From QYOJ01 sp964616825 (GTDB lineage Bacteria > Bacteroidota > Bacteroidia > Bacteroidales > FEN-979): 64,000 bases of DNA. The stretch lies in contig CAZTSX010000012.1 of the NCBI GenBank assembly GCA_964616825.1, positions 28,509 to 92,508 on the forward strand. The letters are read 5' to 3'. Numbering within the stretch: the first letter of the stretch is position 1; each line of letters starts with the position of its first letter. The notes under the pieces were generated by a model, which was not told where the DNA came from, ran no database searches, and saw nothing but the letters and a program-made list of their open reading frames with translations. Made by a program: the position numbers and the translations under genes. Shown here one piece after another: positions 34,774 to 44,238 of this stretch.

Positions 34774-37106
34774 CAGTTGATGAAAAGAATTTTAGTCACC
34801 ACTTTCTCTTTCCCTTTTTCATCGCTGGAAAAGACCAGGTAGACACCGGTTTTCACTCGTTTTCCACCTAGGTTTCTCCCGTTCCATATGGCCTGTCCGC
34901 CTTCCGCTTGGGTTGAATAGACAATCCGGCCGCCGATATCGGTTATACGTATCTGGGCGTTGGTTACCAGCCCCTTGATGCCGATGTATCCATCATACCC
35001 ATTTTTCACCGGGTTCGGGAATGCGTAAACATCTTTGTGGATCTCGCTTCCTTCAGTGGCACTTCCACGATAAGAGATCACCCCTTTATCTGTACCTATA
35101 AAGACATCTCCGTTGGCATTGATGGTCAGACTGGTAATCCGGTTCGAGAATAATGCACTGTTATCTTCCGTGAAGTGATGAATCTCCTGGGTTCCGTCTT
35201 CAGAAAAAAGAAATACGCCACTCCGATCGGTGCCGATCCATTTGCGGTTGGAGCCATCTACAGCGATGGCGGTGACAATCTCGTCTTCCAGGAGATACTG
35301 GTAATATCCACCATACTCAACCAGGATTCGCTGGGCATCAAAATTCTGACCAGTGAAAACATTTTCCGGACTATAAAATACAGCTACCCCTTTTTCCGTT
35401 CCGATCCAGATCTCCCCGTCTTTGTCTTCAGTAATGGCAAAGACAATGGTTCCCGGAATATTCCCGCGTCCGACCGTGGAATTAAGTTTCTTAGAGAGGT
35501 CGTCATTGGGATTATCGGGTGTACCATTATCAGTAAAGACTAAGATCGAGTTCGGGTTCATGTTGCCATAACGCATAACGATCCACTTTTGATCAAACCG
35601 GTCAATGATCATCTGTCCCAGATCGGACTCCTGAACTTTCGTAATGGTAAATCCTGTCCACTCATTTCCTCTCTTCAGTGAAAGACAATTATTGGTGTGA
35701 GAAGTGGAGACCCATAAGTTCCCATTATTATCAAACGCCGTTCCTCCAACCCGGATATCTCCGGTATCGGATGCAGAATGATGACCCAGTGTGCTGTTCC
35801 AATTACCGTAACGGTTCACAAAATCATTGCCGTTGAATTCGAGAAGTCCTTTCCCCCAGGCTCCTGCATAAAATCGGTTGGGATCATTCGGATTGATTGC
35901 AACCGTCACGATATCACTGATCCCGGCCATAGGTTGTATGGACGAACCTGAATAATTTGTCCAGTTGACATTGTTAAATTTATAAATCTGGCCAGGATAA
36001 TAAAGTGGAACATAAGAACCATCTCTCCCTCCCGGTGCAATTAACAGATCATCTCCGTGAGCTGTCATGCTGAAGGCGTTGGCAGTCAATGGGCCGCTGA
36101 GATTATACGACCGGAAATAATTTCCGGTCATATTATAAGCAACCAGTCCTGCATAGGTATCCCCGATCCAGATCCAGTTATCTTTTCCCTGTATGGCATC
36201 CAGGGGAAAGGGATTCGCAGGATAGTAGCTCCAGATGTTTGCTACGGTATCAAGGTTCTGATCAAACACATGAACAAAGTAATTGTAAGTGATGGTCAGG
36301 TTGTTGTAGCCCGATCTCAGCTTATGGATGGTATTGCTGACTCCCGGGTTCCAGGATAACCAGTCTCCATCTTTATGGATGTAGATGGTATCCCTGTCGG
36401 GAGTCGTACGAGACTTATTTACAAAGACCTGATCCTCCAACGAGGTGATCGTATTATAGGTCATTGTGGTATCCATTCTTGAATCCAGCTCCCAGGCAGC
36501 AAAGTTGACAAGGTTAGGATTTTTGATATAGGCTTTGTAGATGCCCAACTCTGTGGCTGCCCAAATGGTGTCCTGGCTGTCAGAGGTTACAGAAAGTACA
36601 TTGATCGGACTGCCATCGGGTCCGATGTAGTAAGTATCACGGATCTCTTCTTTTACCAGGTCAAGGACCACAATACCAAAACCACAGGCGAGGTAGGCTA
36701 GTTTTTCATGACAATAGACACTGTTAATGGTTTTATTTCCAAGAATCTGTTTTCGTTTGATATCGGAGATGTTCGTAACCATCAGGTTATTGATCAAATC
36801 AATATTGGCATTGGAATAGGTCAGAACCACCGTGCCTGTCTGATCATTATATTCGATGGCTGTGATCCCGATATCCGAAAGCCCGTTGATTTTAGTCATC
36901 CGTTGCACACTGTTATCATCTTGGTCCAGGATGAAAATGGCATACGGAGTAGCTGCATAGATGGAGTTGTCAACTTCTGTTACAGAGATTACCTGGTAAT
37001 AAGGCAGTTCATCTCTCCACTGGCCAATCGGAGTTTCCTGAGACATGCCTGACAGGCCAATCGAAAAAAGGAATACAAACAGGAAAAAGAAGGATCGTAT
37101 ATTCAT
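34773..37106 (-). CDS. porZ: T9SS attachment-complex protein PorZ
   Basis: 777 residues, essentially the length of P. gingivalis PorZ as I recall it (about 776). Signal peptide (IRSFFFLFVFLFSIGLSGMS), then PIGQWRDELPYYQVISVTEV, the PorZ N-terminal propeller start, two seven-bladed-propeller-like regions with two-component-sensor-type blades (GEIWIGTEKGVAVF, NRKWIGTDRSGVFLFSEDGT), and a C-terminal T9SS-type domain (FPNPVKNGYDGYIGI, KTGVYLVFSSDEKG). In P. gingivalis PorZ works with PorU, PorV and PorQ to cleave the sorting domain and attach cargo to A-LPS. It could serve the deiminase at 30414. recO as neighbour supports the call. Confidence 0.85.
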   Translation of the reverse strand: MNIRSFFFLFVFLFSIGLSGMSQETPIGQWRDELPYYQVISVTEVDNSIYAATPYAIFILDQDDNSVQRMTKINGLSDIGITAIEYNDQTGTVVLTYSNANIDLINNLMVTNISDIKRKQILGNKTINSVYCHEKLAYLACGFGIVVLDLVKEEIRDTYYIGPDGSPINVLSVTSDSQDTIWAATELGIYKAYIKNPNLVNFAAWELDSRMDTTMTYNTITSLEDQVFVNKSRTTPDRDTIYIHKDGDWLSWNPGVSNTIHKLRSGYNNLTITYNYFVHVFDQNLDTVANIWSYYPANPFPLDAIQGKDNWIWIGDTYAGLVAYNMTGNYFRSYNLSGPLTANAFSMTAHGDDLLIAPGGRDGSYVPLYYPGQIYKFNNVNWTNYSGSSIQPMAGISDIVTVAINPNDPNRFYAGAWGKGLLEFNGNDFVNRYGNWNSTLGHHSASDTGDIRVGGTAFDNNGNLWVSTSHTNNCLSLKRGNEWTGFTITKVQESDLGQMIIDRFDQKWIVMRYGNMNPNSILVFTDNGTPDNPNDDLSKKLNSTVGRGNIPGTIVFAITEDKDGEIWIGTEKGVAVFYSPENVFTGQNFDAQRILVEYGGYYQYLLEDEIVTAIAVDGSNRKWIGTDRSGVFLFSEDGTQEIHHFTEDNSALFSNRITSLTINANGDVFIGTDKGVISYRGSATEGSEIHKDVYAFPNPVKNGYDGYIGIKGLVTNAQIRITDIGGRIVYSTQAEGGQAIWNGRNLGGKRVKTGVYLVFSSDEKGKEKVVTKILFIN

Positions 37107-37195
37107 GAAAATCAGCTCTGGTTTAAGTAAGAAAAAAGATTATCAAAATAACTCTTTTTTCAGGGATTTATTGTAAGAAGAATAGGATTGATTTT

Positions 37196-39518
37196 CTATA
37201 TACTGAAGAGGCGTTTAAATGCAGATTTTTTCTGAGAATCCTTATCGTCGGAATAATATCCATATCCGTAACCGTATCCATACCCATATCCGTATCCATA
37301 TCCATACCCGTATCCGTACCCATACCCATATCCATACCCGTAACCATACCCATAAGAATTCCGACTCAACTTCACGTCATTGATCAAAATAGCCAGGTTC
37401 GGGATATTCCGCTGCTCCATATCTTTGATGATGGAAGAGAATATCTTTTTATGCGTGTAATTCTGGCGAACCAGGACTAGATTTGCATCGGCATGCTTCA
37501 TTAGCAGGAAGGCATCTGTAACCAGTCCGACTGGAGGCGTGTCAATGACGATGTAATCATAAATTTCTTTCAGGCGTGCAAACAATTCTGTACACTTGTC
37601 GGAGGCGATCAGCTCGGCCGGATTCGGCGGAACAGGACCTGCCATCACGATATCAAAATTCTCAATTCCGGAGTGCTGGATAATATTCTCCAATGAGCTT
37701 TTATTAATAAGGTAAGAGCTGATCCCTTCGGTGTTGGTCAGGCCGAAATCCTGGTAGATCTTCGGTTTACGAAGGTCGAATCCCAAAAGTAAGGTCTTCT
37801 TCCCGTAAAGGGCAAAAACTGAAGCCAGATTGATCGAGCAAAACGTTTTGCCGGCCATCACCATATCCGATGTAATCAACACCACCTGTTTTTCCTTCCC
37901 TTTAAGGAGGTATGTCAGGTTCGTACGTACAGACCGGAACGATTCAGCAATCGATGATTTGGGTGATTCAGCCACCACGACCTTACCCTCCTTCTCACTG
38001 TGGATAACGTGTCCGACAATTGGCAGCTGGGTGATCTTTTCAATATCTTCCCGCTCCATGATCTTGTCGTTGAAATAGTCTTTCCCCAGGATATAGACAA
38101 CAGGAAGAATAATCCCGATGATCAGGGCGATCATGTAGTTGAGACTCTTCTTAGGGAATACCGGGCTTAGTCCTTCAAAACGCGCCGTATCAATCACTTC
38201 GTTGTCAGGCAGATTGGAGGCCTGAGTGATCTGAGCCTCCGAGCGTTTTTCCAGCAAGAAGGTATAGATGGCATCAACCAGTTTGTATTTCCGCTCGATG
38301 CCAATCAATACACGCTGATTTTCAGGTAGTTCGGAAATTCGGGCATTCAGAAAATTAATCCTGTCATCGATCTCNNNNNNNNNNNNNNNNNNNNNNNNNN
38401 NNNNNNNNNNNNNNNNNNNNNNNNNNNNNNNNNNNNNNNNNNNNNNNNNNNNNNNNNNNNNNNNNNNNNNNNNNGTATTTGGATGTCACCAGGATCACTG
38501 CTTTTTCATCCTGCAACTCCATCATCTTATCTAACACTTGTTGAGCTGTCTGATCAAGATCCATGATCTCCGTTCTGGATTGAAATGATTGAAGAGACCG
38601 CTCAGACCGATTCAATGAATCAGCAATTCCTCTTAGTTCACTGTCAATGAAATTGATGGTTTTGATGGCAACCAGGTTTTTTTGTTCCAGGCCACGCTGC
38701 ATATATTCATTGGTAAGGGTATTCAGAAAATCGGCGATTTTCTCAACATTCCCGCCTTTCAAGGTTAGTTCAACAATGGAAGCATCGCGGTTAATGGGCT
38801 CAACGCTAAATCCCCGGAATTCTCCAACCAAACTGGGATATCCCTTAAAGATGAAATAGAAAGATTTGTTCCTATCCGTTTCCGGGTCGTAGTTTGCATT
38901 CAGAAGGATCTTGAATTTGAAATCTTCTGTTGCGATCTCCTGGCCAAATCGATACGTTTCATTAGATGAGATGTTCTCTGTCAGCCCAGGAACTGGTTCT
39001 TTGGTGGAATAATCGAAAAAAGTCACCTTCTCATCTTTGACCTCCAGCCTGAATTCAGAATTGGAGAGGATGGTCATGTTTAGACGGATGTTAACCGGTT
39101 GCGGGAAGGAGGTGTCAAACTCAACATTGAATGGTGATGAAGTATAGAGTTCTTTGGTGATGAAATTCTCTTCACTGTAATAGGCCACTTCAAATCCACA
39201 TTTTAATACGGTGCGATAGGTCATCGTATACGAAGTCAGGATCCCGATCTCGTTTTGCAGGTTTTGCATATTATTTCCCAAGCCCATACCCATGATATCC
39301 TGCATATTGAATTTATTCTCAGACTTATCCTTGATCAGAACTGTCGTTTTTACTTCGTAAACAGGTTTGGAATACTTGTTGAAAACAAAAGCTATGATCA
39401 GGGCAATGAAAATGGTTATAGCGAAGAAATACCAGTATCTGTAGAATTTGAATAAGATGACCTTGTAGTCAATAGCCTGCTGTTCCTGCTGGGCAAAATC
39501 CTGTATGTTATCGTTCAC
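37196..39518 (-). CDS. Wzc-like polysaccharide biosynthesis tyrosine autokinase (interrupted by assembly gap)
   Basis: Polysaccharide co-polymerase fused to a bacterial tyrosine kinase. N-terminal Wzz domain with helix YWYFFAITIFIALIIAFVFN; then the gap of Ns (38375-38474); then a second helix (YMIALIIGIILPVVYIL) and the kinase. Walker A reads SDMVMAGKTF, where SGEGKT-like text is usual, so the first glycine is lost. Walker A' is LLLGFDLRKP and Walker B IVIDTPP. The tail is a Tyr-Gly repeat (37253-37354) followed by SDDKDSQKKSAFKRLFSI. The frames on the two sides of the Ns differ, so the true gap is a multiple of three bases and not 100; by comparison with relatives about 80-100 residues are missing. 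Confidence 0.88.
37253..37354. repeat. Hexanucleotide repeat encoding the (Gly-Tyr)16 tail
   Basis: 34 codons on the minus strand: 18 Tyr and 16 Gly in strict alternation, ending YY. Codons mix TAT/TAC and GGA/GGG/GGT, so the array is not a pure recent expansion, but it is close enough in sequence to slip or recombine. Confidence 0.9.
38375..38474. other. Assembly gap (100 N)
   Basis: A run of exactly 100 Ns: a conventional scaffold gap of unknown length, lying inside the tyrosine autokinase gene. Confidence 0.99.
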
Positions 39519-39526
39519 TGGGTTAC

Positions 39527-40315
39527 CTATTTAAAGTAATTGATTAACAACAATGCTGTTGAGATCGCTGAAAATATAAGCGCGTATGGGAAAACAGCAA
39601 ATCCCCATTGCTTGATGCCCAGGGGAGAGGCATAAAGGATATCATTTGGCATCATGTAAAAATATTCAGAAGACATGATGTTCGCTTTGGTCAGATTGAG
39701 GTAATGGACTTTGGATCCATCCGGAGTTTGGCGAACGAGGGCAATCTTATTCCGGTTCGCAAAATCGGTTAAGTCACCTGCCATGGAGAGTGCTTCGAAA
39801 ATATTGATCTCATCCTGGTAGATCTTGATCTGACCAGGACTACGAACTTCCCCAAGAATCGTAATGTTGAAATTGACCATCTTGACCACTACCATGGTCT
39901 CGGTCAGGTATTCATCCACCTTTTTCTGCAGTACGTTTTTCACCTGTTCAACTGTCAGATTCCTGACATTGACCCGGCCAACAATTGGAAAATCTATATA
40001 TCCGTCTTTATCTACACTGTAACTATTTAGATAGATCGAAGCATCATTGGTTAATTGATTCTGATTTGCTCCGGAAACCATATTAAAAAACATAAAGGTC
40101 TTTTCATCCAGGCTAAAGATCCTGATGTAAAGGTTATCATAGGGTTGGATTTTATAATCCAGGGGACGCTTGTTAATATAGGCATCAGTTGTATCCTGTG
40201 CCTGAAGAGTTTGCAGGTATTTGATCTTTTTTTGCGGAACGCAGGAGGCAAATATTAACAGGATGAGAGAGAACTGAACCAGAGATCGGCTGTAGTGAAT
40301 GTATCTGTTTTTCAT
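39527..40315 (-). CDS. Wza-like polysaccharide export lipoprotein
   Basis: 262 residues from the ATG at 40315 (MKNRYIHYSRSL), with lipobox LIFASC. Poly_export domain (IQPYDNLYIRIFSLDE, DGYIDFPIVGRVNVRNLT, VEQVKNVLQKKVDEYL) followed by an SLBB domain (NITILGEVRSPGQIKIYQDE, NIFEALSMAGDLTDFANRNK) and a C-terminal helix. Forms the outer-membrane exit for capsule or exopolysaccharide. It is 8 bases upstream of the autokinase gene, the usual Wza-Wzc pairing; no glycosyltransferases of the locus are in view. Confidence 0.9.
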   Translation of the reverse strand: MKNRYIHYSRSLVQFSLILLIFASCVPQKKIKYLQTLQAQDTTDAYINKRPLDYKIQPYDNLYIRIFSLDEKTFMFFNMVSGANQNQLTNDASIYLNSYSVDKDGYIDFPIVGRVNVRNLTVEQVKNVLQKKVDEYLTETMVVVKMVNFNITILGEVRSPGQIKIYQDEINIFEALSMAGDLTDFANRNKIALVRQTPDGSKVHYLNLTKANIMSSEYFYMMPNDILYASPLGIKQWGFAVFPYALIFSAISTALLLINYFK

Positions 40316-40447
40316 ATAGGTTGCGTGAATAAAGCCGGACAAAGGTAGCTTATTTTCAAGAATTGGGAAAATCCAATCAATATTCTGTCTAAATAATCTG
40401 CAAAAATAGCGATAAATTACCAGAAAAAGGATTTATGTTGAGCAGGT

Positions 40448-41782
40448 TTAATCAATGATCTCTCCAAGTAATGTGGCAGAGGTACAGTGATGGATCTTTA
40501 CACGAACGTAATCTCCTGGATTACTTCTATTTTTTGGGAAGACAACTACTTTGTTTTGTGAGTTCCTTCCCATGAATTGATCCCCCGAGCGTTTAGATTC
40601 TCCTTCAACAAGCACCTCGAAAACTTGTTGGAGATCCTGTAAATTTCGTTGATAAGAGAGTTTCTGCTGCAGGTCGATCACCTCTTTCAAACGCCGCTCT
40701 TTCACCTCCTGCGCAATGTCGTCATCCAGGGTCTCTGCTGCCAGTGTTTGCGGTCGTTCCGAATAGTTGAACATGAACGCATAATCAAACCCGACCCACT
40801 CCATCAATGATAAGGTCTCCCTGTGGTCCTCTTCGGTTTCATTACAAAACCCAGCTATGATATCGGTGGAAATTGCGCATCCGGGAATGATCCGCCGGAT
40901 CTCATTCACCCGCTCCATGTATTGCTCACGTGTATATTTCCGGTTCATCAACTCCAGCACACGGCTGCTTCCTGATTGAACAGGAAGATGGATCGATTTA
41001 CAGATGTTCGGATGAGCTGCAATGGCCTCCAACAGTTCGCCGGAGATATCTTTGGGATGGGAAGTAGCAAACCGGATGCGCAACAGGGGATCAATTGTCG
41101 CAATCCGGATAAGTAGTTTTGCAAAGTTCACCTCTTCCTCCTCCTCTGTCCAGCGATACGAGTTGACATTCTGGCCCAACAATGTGATTTCCCTGTAACC
41201 CCGTTCAAATAAGTCGTTTGCCTCCTGAAATATTGATCCTGTATCCCGGCTTCGCTCCCTGCCACGAGTGAAAGGAACCACACAATAGGAGCAGTAGTTC
41301 TCACATCCCCGCATGATGGAAAGGAAAGCGGAGATCCCATTGCTGCCTAACCTGACGGGTGTGATGTCGGCATAGGTCTCTTCCATCGACAACAGCGTAT
41401 TCACCCCACGCTGACCCGATTCAACCTGCTCCAGCAACCGGGGGAGGTCTCTGTATGAATCAGGACCCGAAACCACATCCAGCAATTGCTCTTCTTCCAG
41501 TAACACCGTTTTTATCCGGTCAGCCATACAACCCAACAGACCAATGATCAGTGCCGGATTCCTCTTTTTATAAGAACGGAATTGTTGCAACCGTTTTTTT
41601 ACTCGCTGTTCTGCATTATCACGAATAGAACATGTATTGATGAAAATGATGTCCGCTTGAGTAATCTCATCTGTTGAACGATAACCTTCATCATATAATA
41701 TCGACGCAACGATCTCACTATCAGAGAAATTCATCTGACAGCCATAGGTTTCCATATAGATTTTTTTACTTTCTGCTGTCAA
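40448..41782 (-). CDS. miaB: tRNA-2-methylthio-N6-dimethylallyladenosine synthase
   Basis: 444 residues. Radical-SAM methylthiotransferase that modifies A37 of tRNAs reading UNN codons. N-terminal Fe-S cysteines in TYGCQMN, INTCSIRD and GCMAD; radical-SAM CENYCSYC; C-terminal TRAM domain (FEVLVEGESKRSGDQFMGRN). The start is a TTG at 41782; no ATG in frame preserves the KIYMETYGCQ element. Divergent from topA. Confidence 0.92.
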   Translation of the reverse strand: MTAESKKIYMETYGCQMNFSDSEIVASILYDEGYRSTDEITQADIIFINTCSIRDNAEQRVKKRLQQFRSYKKRNPALIIGLLGCMADRIKTVLLEEEQLLDVVSGPDSYRDLPRLLEQVESGQRGVNTLLSMEETYADITPVRLGSNGISAFLSIMRGCENYCSYCVVPFTRGRERSRDTGSIFQEANDLFERGYREITLLGQNVNSYRWTEEEEEVNFAKLLIRIATIDPLLRIRFATSHPKDISGELLEAIAAHPNICKSIHLPVQSGSSRVLELMNRKYTREQYMERVNEIRRIIPGCAISTDIIAGFCNETEEDHRETLSLMEWVGFDYAFMFNYSERPQTLAAETLDDDIAQEVKERRLKEVIDLQQKLSYQRNLQDLQQVFEVLVEGESKRSGDQFMGRNSQNKVVVFPKNRSNPGDYVRVKIHHCTSATLLGEIID

Positions 41783-41831
41783 AACATATAACCTTTTGAG
41801 GTTGAACCCGATTAATAGGAAAAAAGAGTTG

Positions 41832-41866
41832 CAAAGGTACGGATTAACTTTATTGTCTTACTTTTG
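41832..41866. promoter_or_regulatory. Back-to-back -7 boxes between miaB and topA
   Basis: Minus strand TACCTTTG (41839-41832) points to miaB; plus strand TACTTTTG (41859-41866) points to topA, 22 bases before its ATG. Both fit TAnnTTTG. Neither has a good TTTG at the right distance, so this is tentative. Confidence 0.45.
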
Positions 41867-41887
41867 TAGCCTGATTTGGAGTTCAAA

Positions 41888-44221
41888 ATGGATAGAAAGA
41901 TGACGAAAAACCTTGTGATAGTAGAGTCTCCCGCAAAAGCCAAAACGATAGAAGGATTTTTGGGAAAGGAATACCAGGTGAAGTCCTGTTTCGGACATGT
42001 AATGGATTTATCGAAAAAGGATTTAGGAGTAGATATTAATAATGATTTCGTTCCAAAATATATCATATCCCCTGAGAAAAAGAAGATTGTAGCCGATCTG
42101 AAAAAAAAGGCGAAATCATCAGAGCTTGTCTGGCTCGCTTCTGATGAAGACCGGGAAGGAGAGGCCATCGCATCTCACTTGATGGATGCACTGGAAATTG
42201 AGAATTCTAAAGTCCGACGGATCGTTTTTCATGAAATCACCAAAACGGCCATCCTGGAAGCCATTGAGCACCCGAGAGGCATTGACAGGAACCTTGTCAA
42301 CGCTCAGCAAGCAAGGCGTGTACTGGACCGGCTCGTTGGTTTTGAACTTTCCCCATTGCTATGGAAAAAGATCAAGCCGGCTCTTTCAGCCGGACGCGTT
42401 CAGTCGGTGGCTGTTCGATTGATTGTGGAAAGGGAAGAAGAGATAAAGAACTTTAAGGTGGTTTCATCTTACCGTATTGCAGGTGATTTTATCGTCGACC
42501 ATGAATCAAAGAGTATCACGTTGCAAGCGGAACTAAACAAACGATTTAAGACACAGAAGGAGGCTGAAGCATTCCTTGAGAAGTGCAAAGGAGCTGAATT
42601 TCAGATTGAGGATATTGAAACGAAACCTGCTAAAAAATCTCCGGCGCCACCTTTTACTACTTCAACACTTCAACAGGAAGCATCAAGAAAGCTTGGCTTT
42701 TCTGTCGCCAATACAATGCGAATCGCACAGGATCTCTATGAATCGGGAAAGATAACCTACATGCGTACAGATTCCCTTAATATTTCCAACCTCGCAATCG
42801 GGATGGCGAAAAAAGAGATCACCGATACGTTTGGACAGGATTATGTAAAAACCCGAAAATATACCACGCGTTCCAAAGGCGCTCAGGAGGCACATGAAGC
42901 GATCAGGCCGACCTATATGAATGTCCGGTCAGTGGAAGGTGATAAATCACATAAAAGGTTGTATGATCTGATCTGGAAACGGACAATTGCATCTCAAATG
43001 GCTGCCGCTGTCCTTGAGAAAACGACTGCAACCATTGGTATCACAACTACCGGCGAGAAATTCATAGCCAGGGGAGAGTTGATAAAGTTTGATGGTTTTC
43101 TGAAAGTGTACCTGGAATCGACGGATGAGGAAAATGGAAATGGCGAAGAAAGAATGCTTCCTCCTTTGACAAAAGGAGATTTTCTCTCCATGAAGCAGAT
43201 ACAGGCACAGCAGAAGTTTTCCCTTCTACCGGCCCGCTATACGGAGGCAATGCTGGTAAAAAAGCTGGAGGAACTTGGCATCGGACGTCCCTCCACGTAT
43301 GCACCAACGATCTCTACAATTCAACGAAGAGAATATGTTGTGAAGGAAGACAGGCCTGGTGTGGACCGGGACTTTATCATCCTGACATTGAAAGGGGCTA
43401 CCATTTCACGGGATGACAGGACAGAGAAAGTGGGCTCTGAAAAAGCAAAACTCTTCCCGACGGATATCGGAACACTGGTAAACCAGTTTCTGTTAGACCA
43501 TTTCAAAAACATCCTTGATTACAATTTTACAGCTACGGTTGAGGAGGAGTTTGACGAGATCGCAGAAGGCAAACTGGTTTGGAATGCCATGATCAAAGAT
43601 TTTTATGGCCCGTTCCACAAACAGATAGAACAAACACTGGAAGGAACGAAAAAATTCAGCGGCGAGAAATTGCTTGGAGCAGATCCACAAACCGGGATAA
43701 ATATTTTTGTGAAGATCGGACGATATGGCCCCATGGTACAGATGGGAGATTCTGACATGGAGAACAAACCCCGGTTTGCCGCGCTGAAAAAAGGACAGAG
43801 CATGGAAACAATCACGCTCGATGAAGCAATGGACCTCTTCAAATTACCACGAGACCTGGGGCTATTCGAAGATTCAGAGGTGATTGTGGCTGCAGGAAGA
43901 TTTGGCCCCTACATTCGTCACGATTCCCAGTTCTTTTCGCTAATGAAAACAGATGATCCCTTAGCAATCACCATGGAACGAGCTCAGGAGATCATGGCTG
44001 TTAAGAGAAAACTGGATAAAGAGAGGATCATCATGGAGTTTTCAGAGGAGAAAAACCTGAAGATCCTGAAGGGCAAATATGGACCATATATCTCCTTCAA
44101 CAAACTGAATTACAAAATCCCAAAGGGAAAAAAAGCTGACGAATTGACTCTGGAGGAGTGCCGGAAGATTGTCACCGACACCAAACCTACAAAATCAAGC
44201 AAATCACGGAAATCCAAATAG
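41888..44221 (+). CDS. topA: DNA topoisomerase I
   Basis: 777 residues from the ATG at 41888, which has GGAG seven bases before it; a second ATG at 41900 (MTKNLVIVESPAKAKTIEGF) is equally plausible. Toprim domain with VIVESPAKAKTIE and SDEDREGEAIA, the catalytic tyrosine in ITYMRTDS, and GIGRPSTYAPTI in the core. The C-terminus carries GRYGPMVQ / GRFGPYIRH / GKYGPYIS repeats instead of zinc fingers and ends in a lysine/serine-rich tail. Relaxes negative supercoils. Confidence 0.95.
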   Translation: MDRKMTKNLVIVESPAKAKTIEGFLGKEYQVKSCFGHVMDLSKKDLGVDINNDFVPKYIISPEKKKIVADLKKKAKSSELVWLASDEDREGEAIASHLMDALEIENSKVRRIVFHEITKTAILEAIEHPRGIDRNLVNAQQARRVLDRLVGFELSPLLWKKIKPALSAGRVQSVAVRLIVEREEEIKNFKVVSSYRIAGDFIVDHESKSITLQAELNKRFKTQKEAEAFLEKCKGAEFQIEDIETKPAKKSPAPPFTTSTLQQEASRKLGFSVANTMRIAQDLYESGKITYMRTDSLNISNLAIGMAKKEITDTFGQDYVKTRKYTTRSKGAQEAHEAIRPTYMNVRSVEGDKSHKRLYDLIWKRTIASQMAAAVLEKTTATIGITTTGEKFIARGELIKFDGFLKVYLESTDEENGNGEERMLPPLTKGDFLSMKQIQAQQKFSLLPARYTEAMLVKKLEELGIGRPSTYAPTISTIQRREYVVKEDRPGVDRDFIILTLKGATISRDDRTEKVGSEKAKLFPTDIGTLVNQFLLDHFKNILDYNFTATVEEEFDEIAEGKLVWNAMIKDFYGPFHKQIEQTLEGTKKFSGEKLLGADPQTGINIFVKIGRYGPMVQMGDSDMENKPRFAALKKGQSMETITLDEAMDLFKLPRDLGLFEDSEVIVAAGRFGPYIRHDSQFFSLMKTDDPLAITMERAQEIMAVKRKLDKERIIMEFSEEKNLKILKGKYGPYISFNKLNYKIPKGKKADELTLEECRKIVTDTKPTKSSKSRKSK

Positions 44222-44238
44222 ACAAAATCCATTGACTC

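Noticed and set aside
37253..37354. Possible CRISPR or intergenic satellite
   Set aside because: The repeat is coding, in frame, with 6-base period and no spacers; it is the Gly-Tyr tail of the autokinase.
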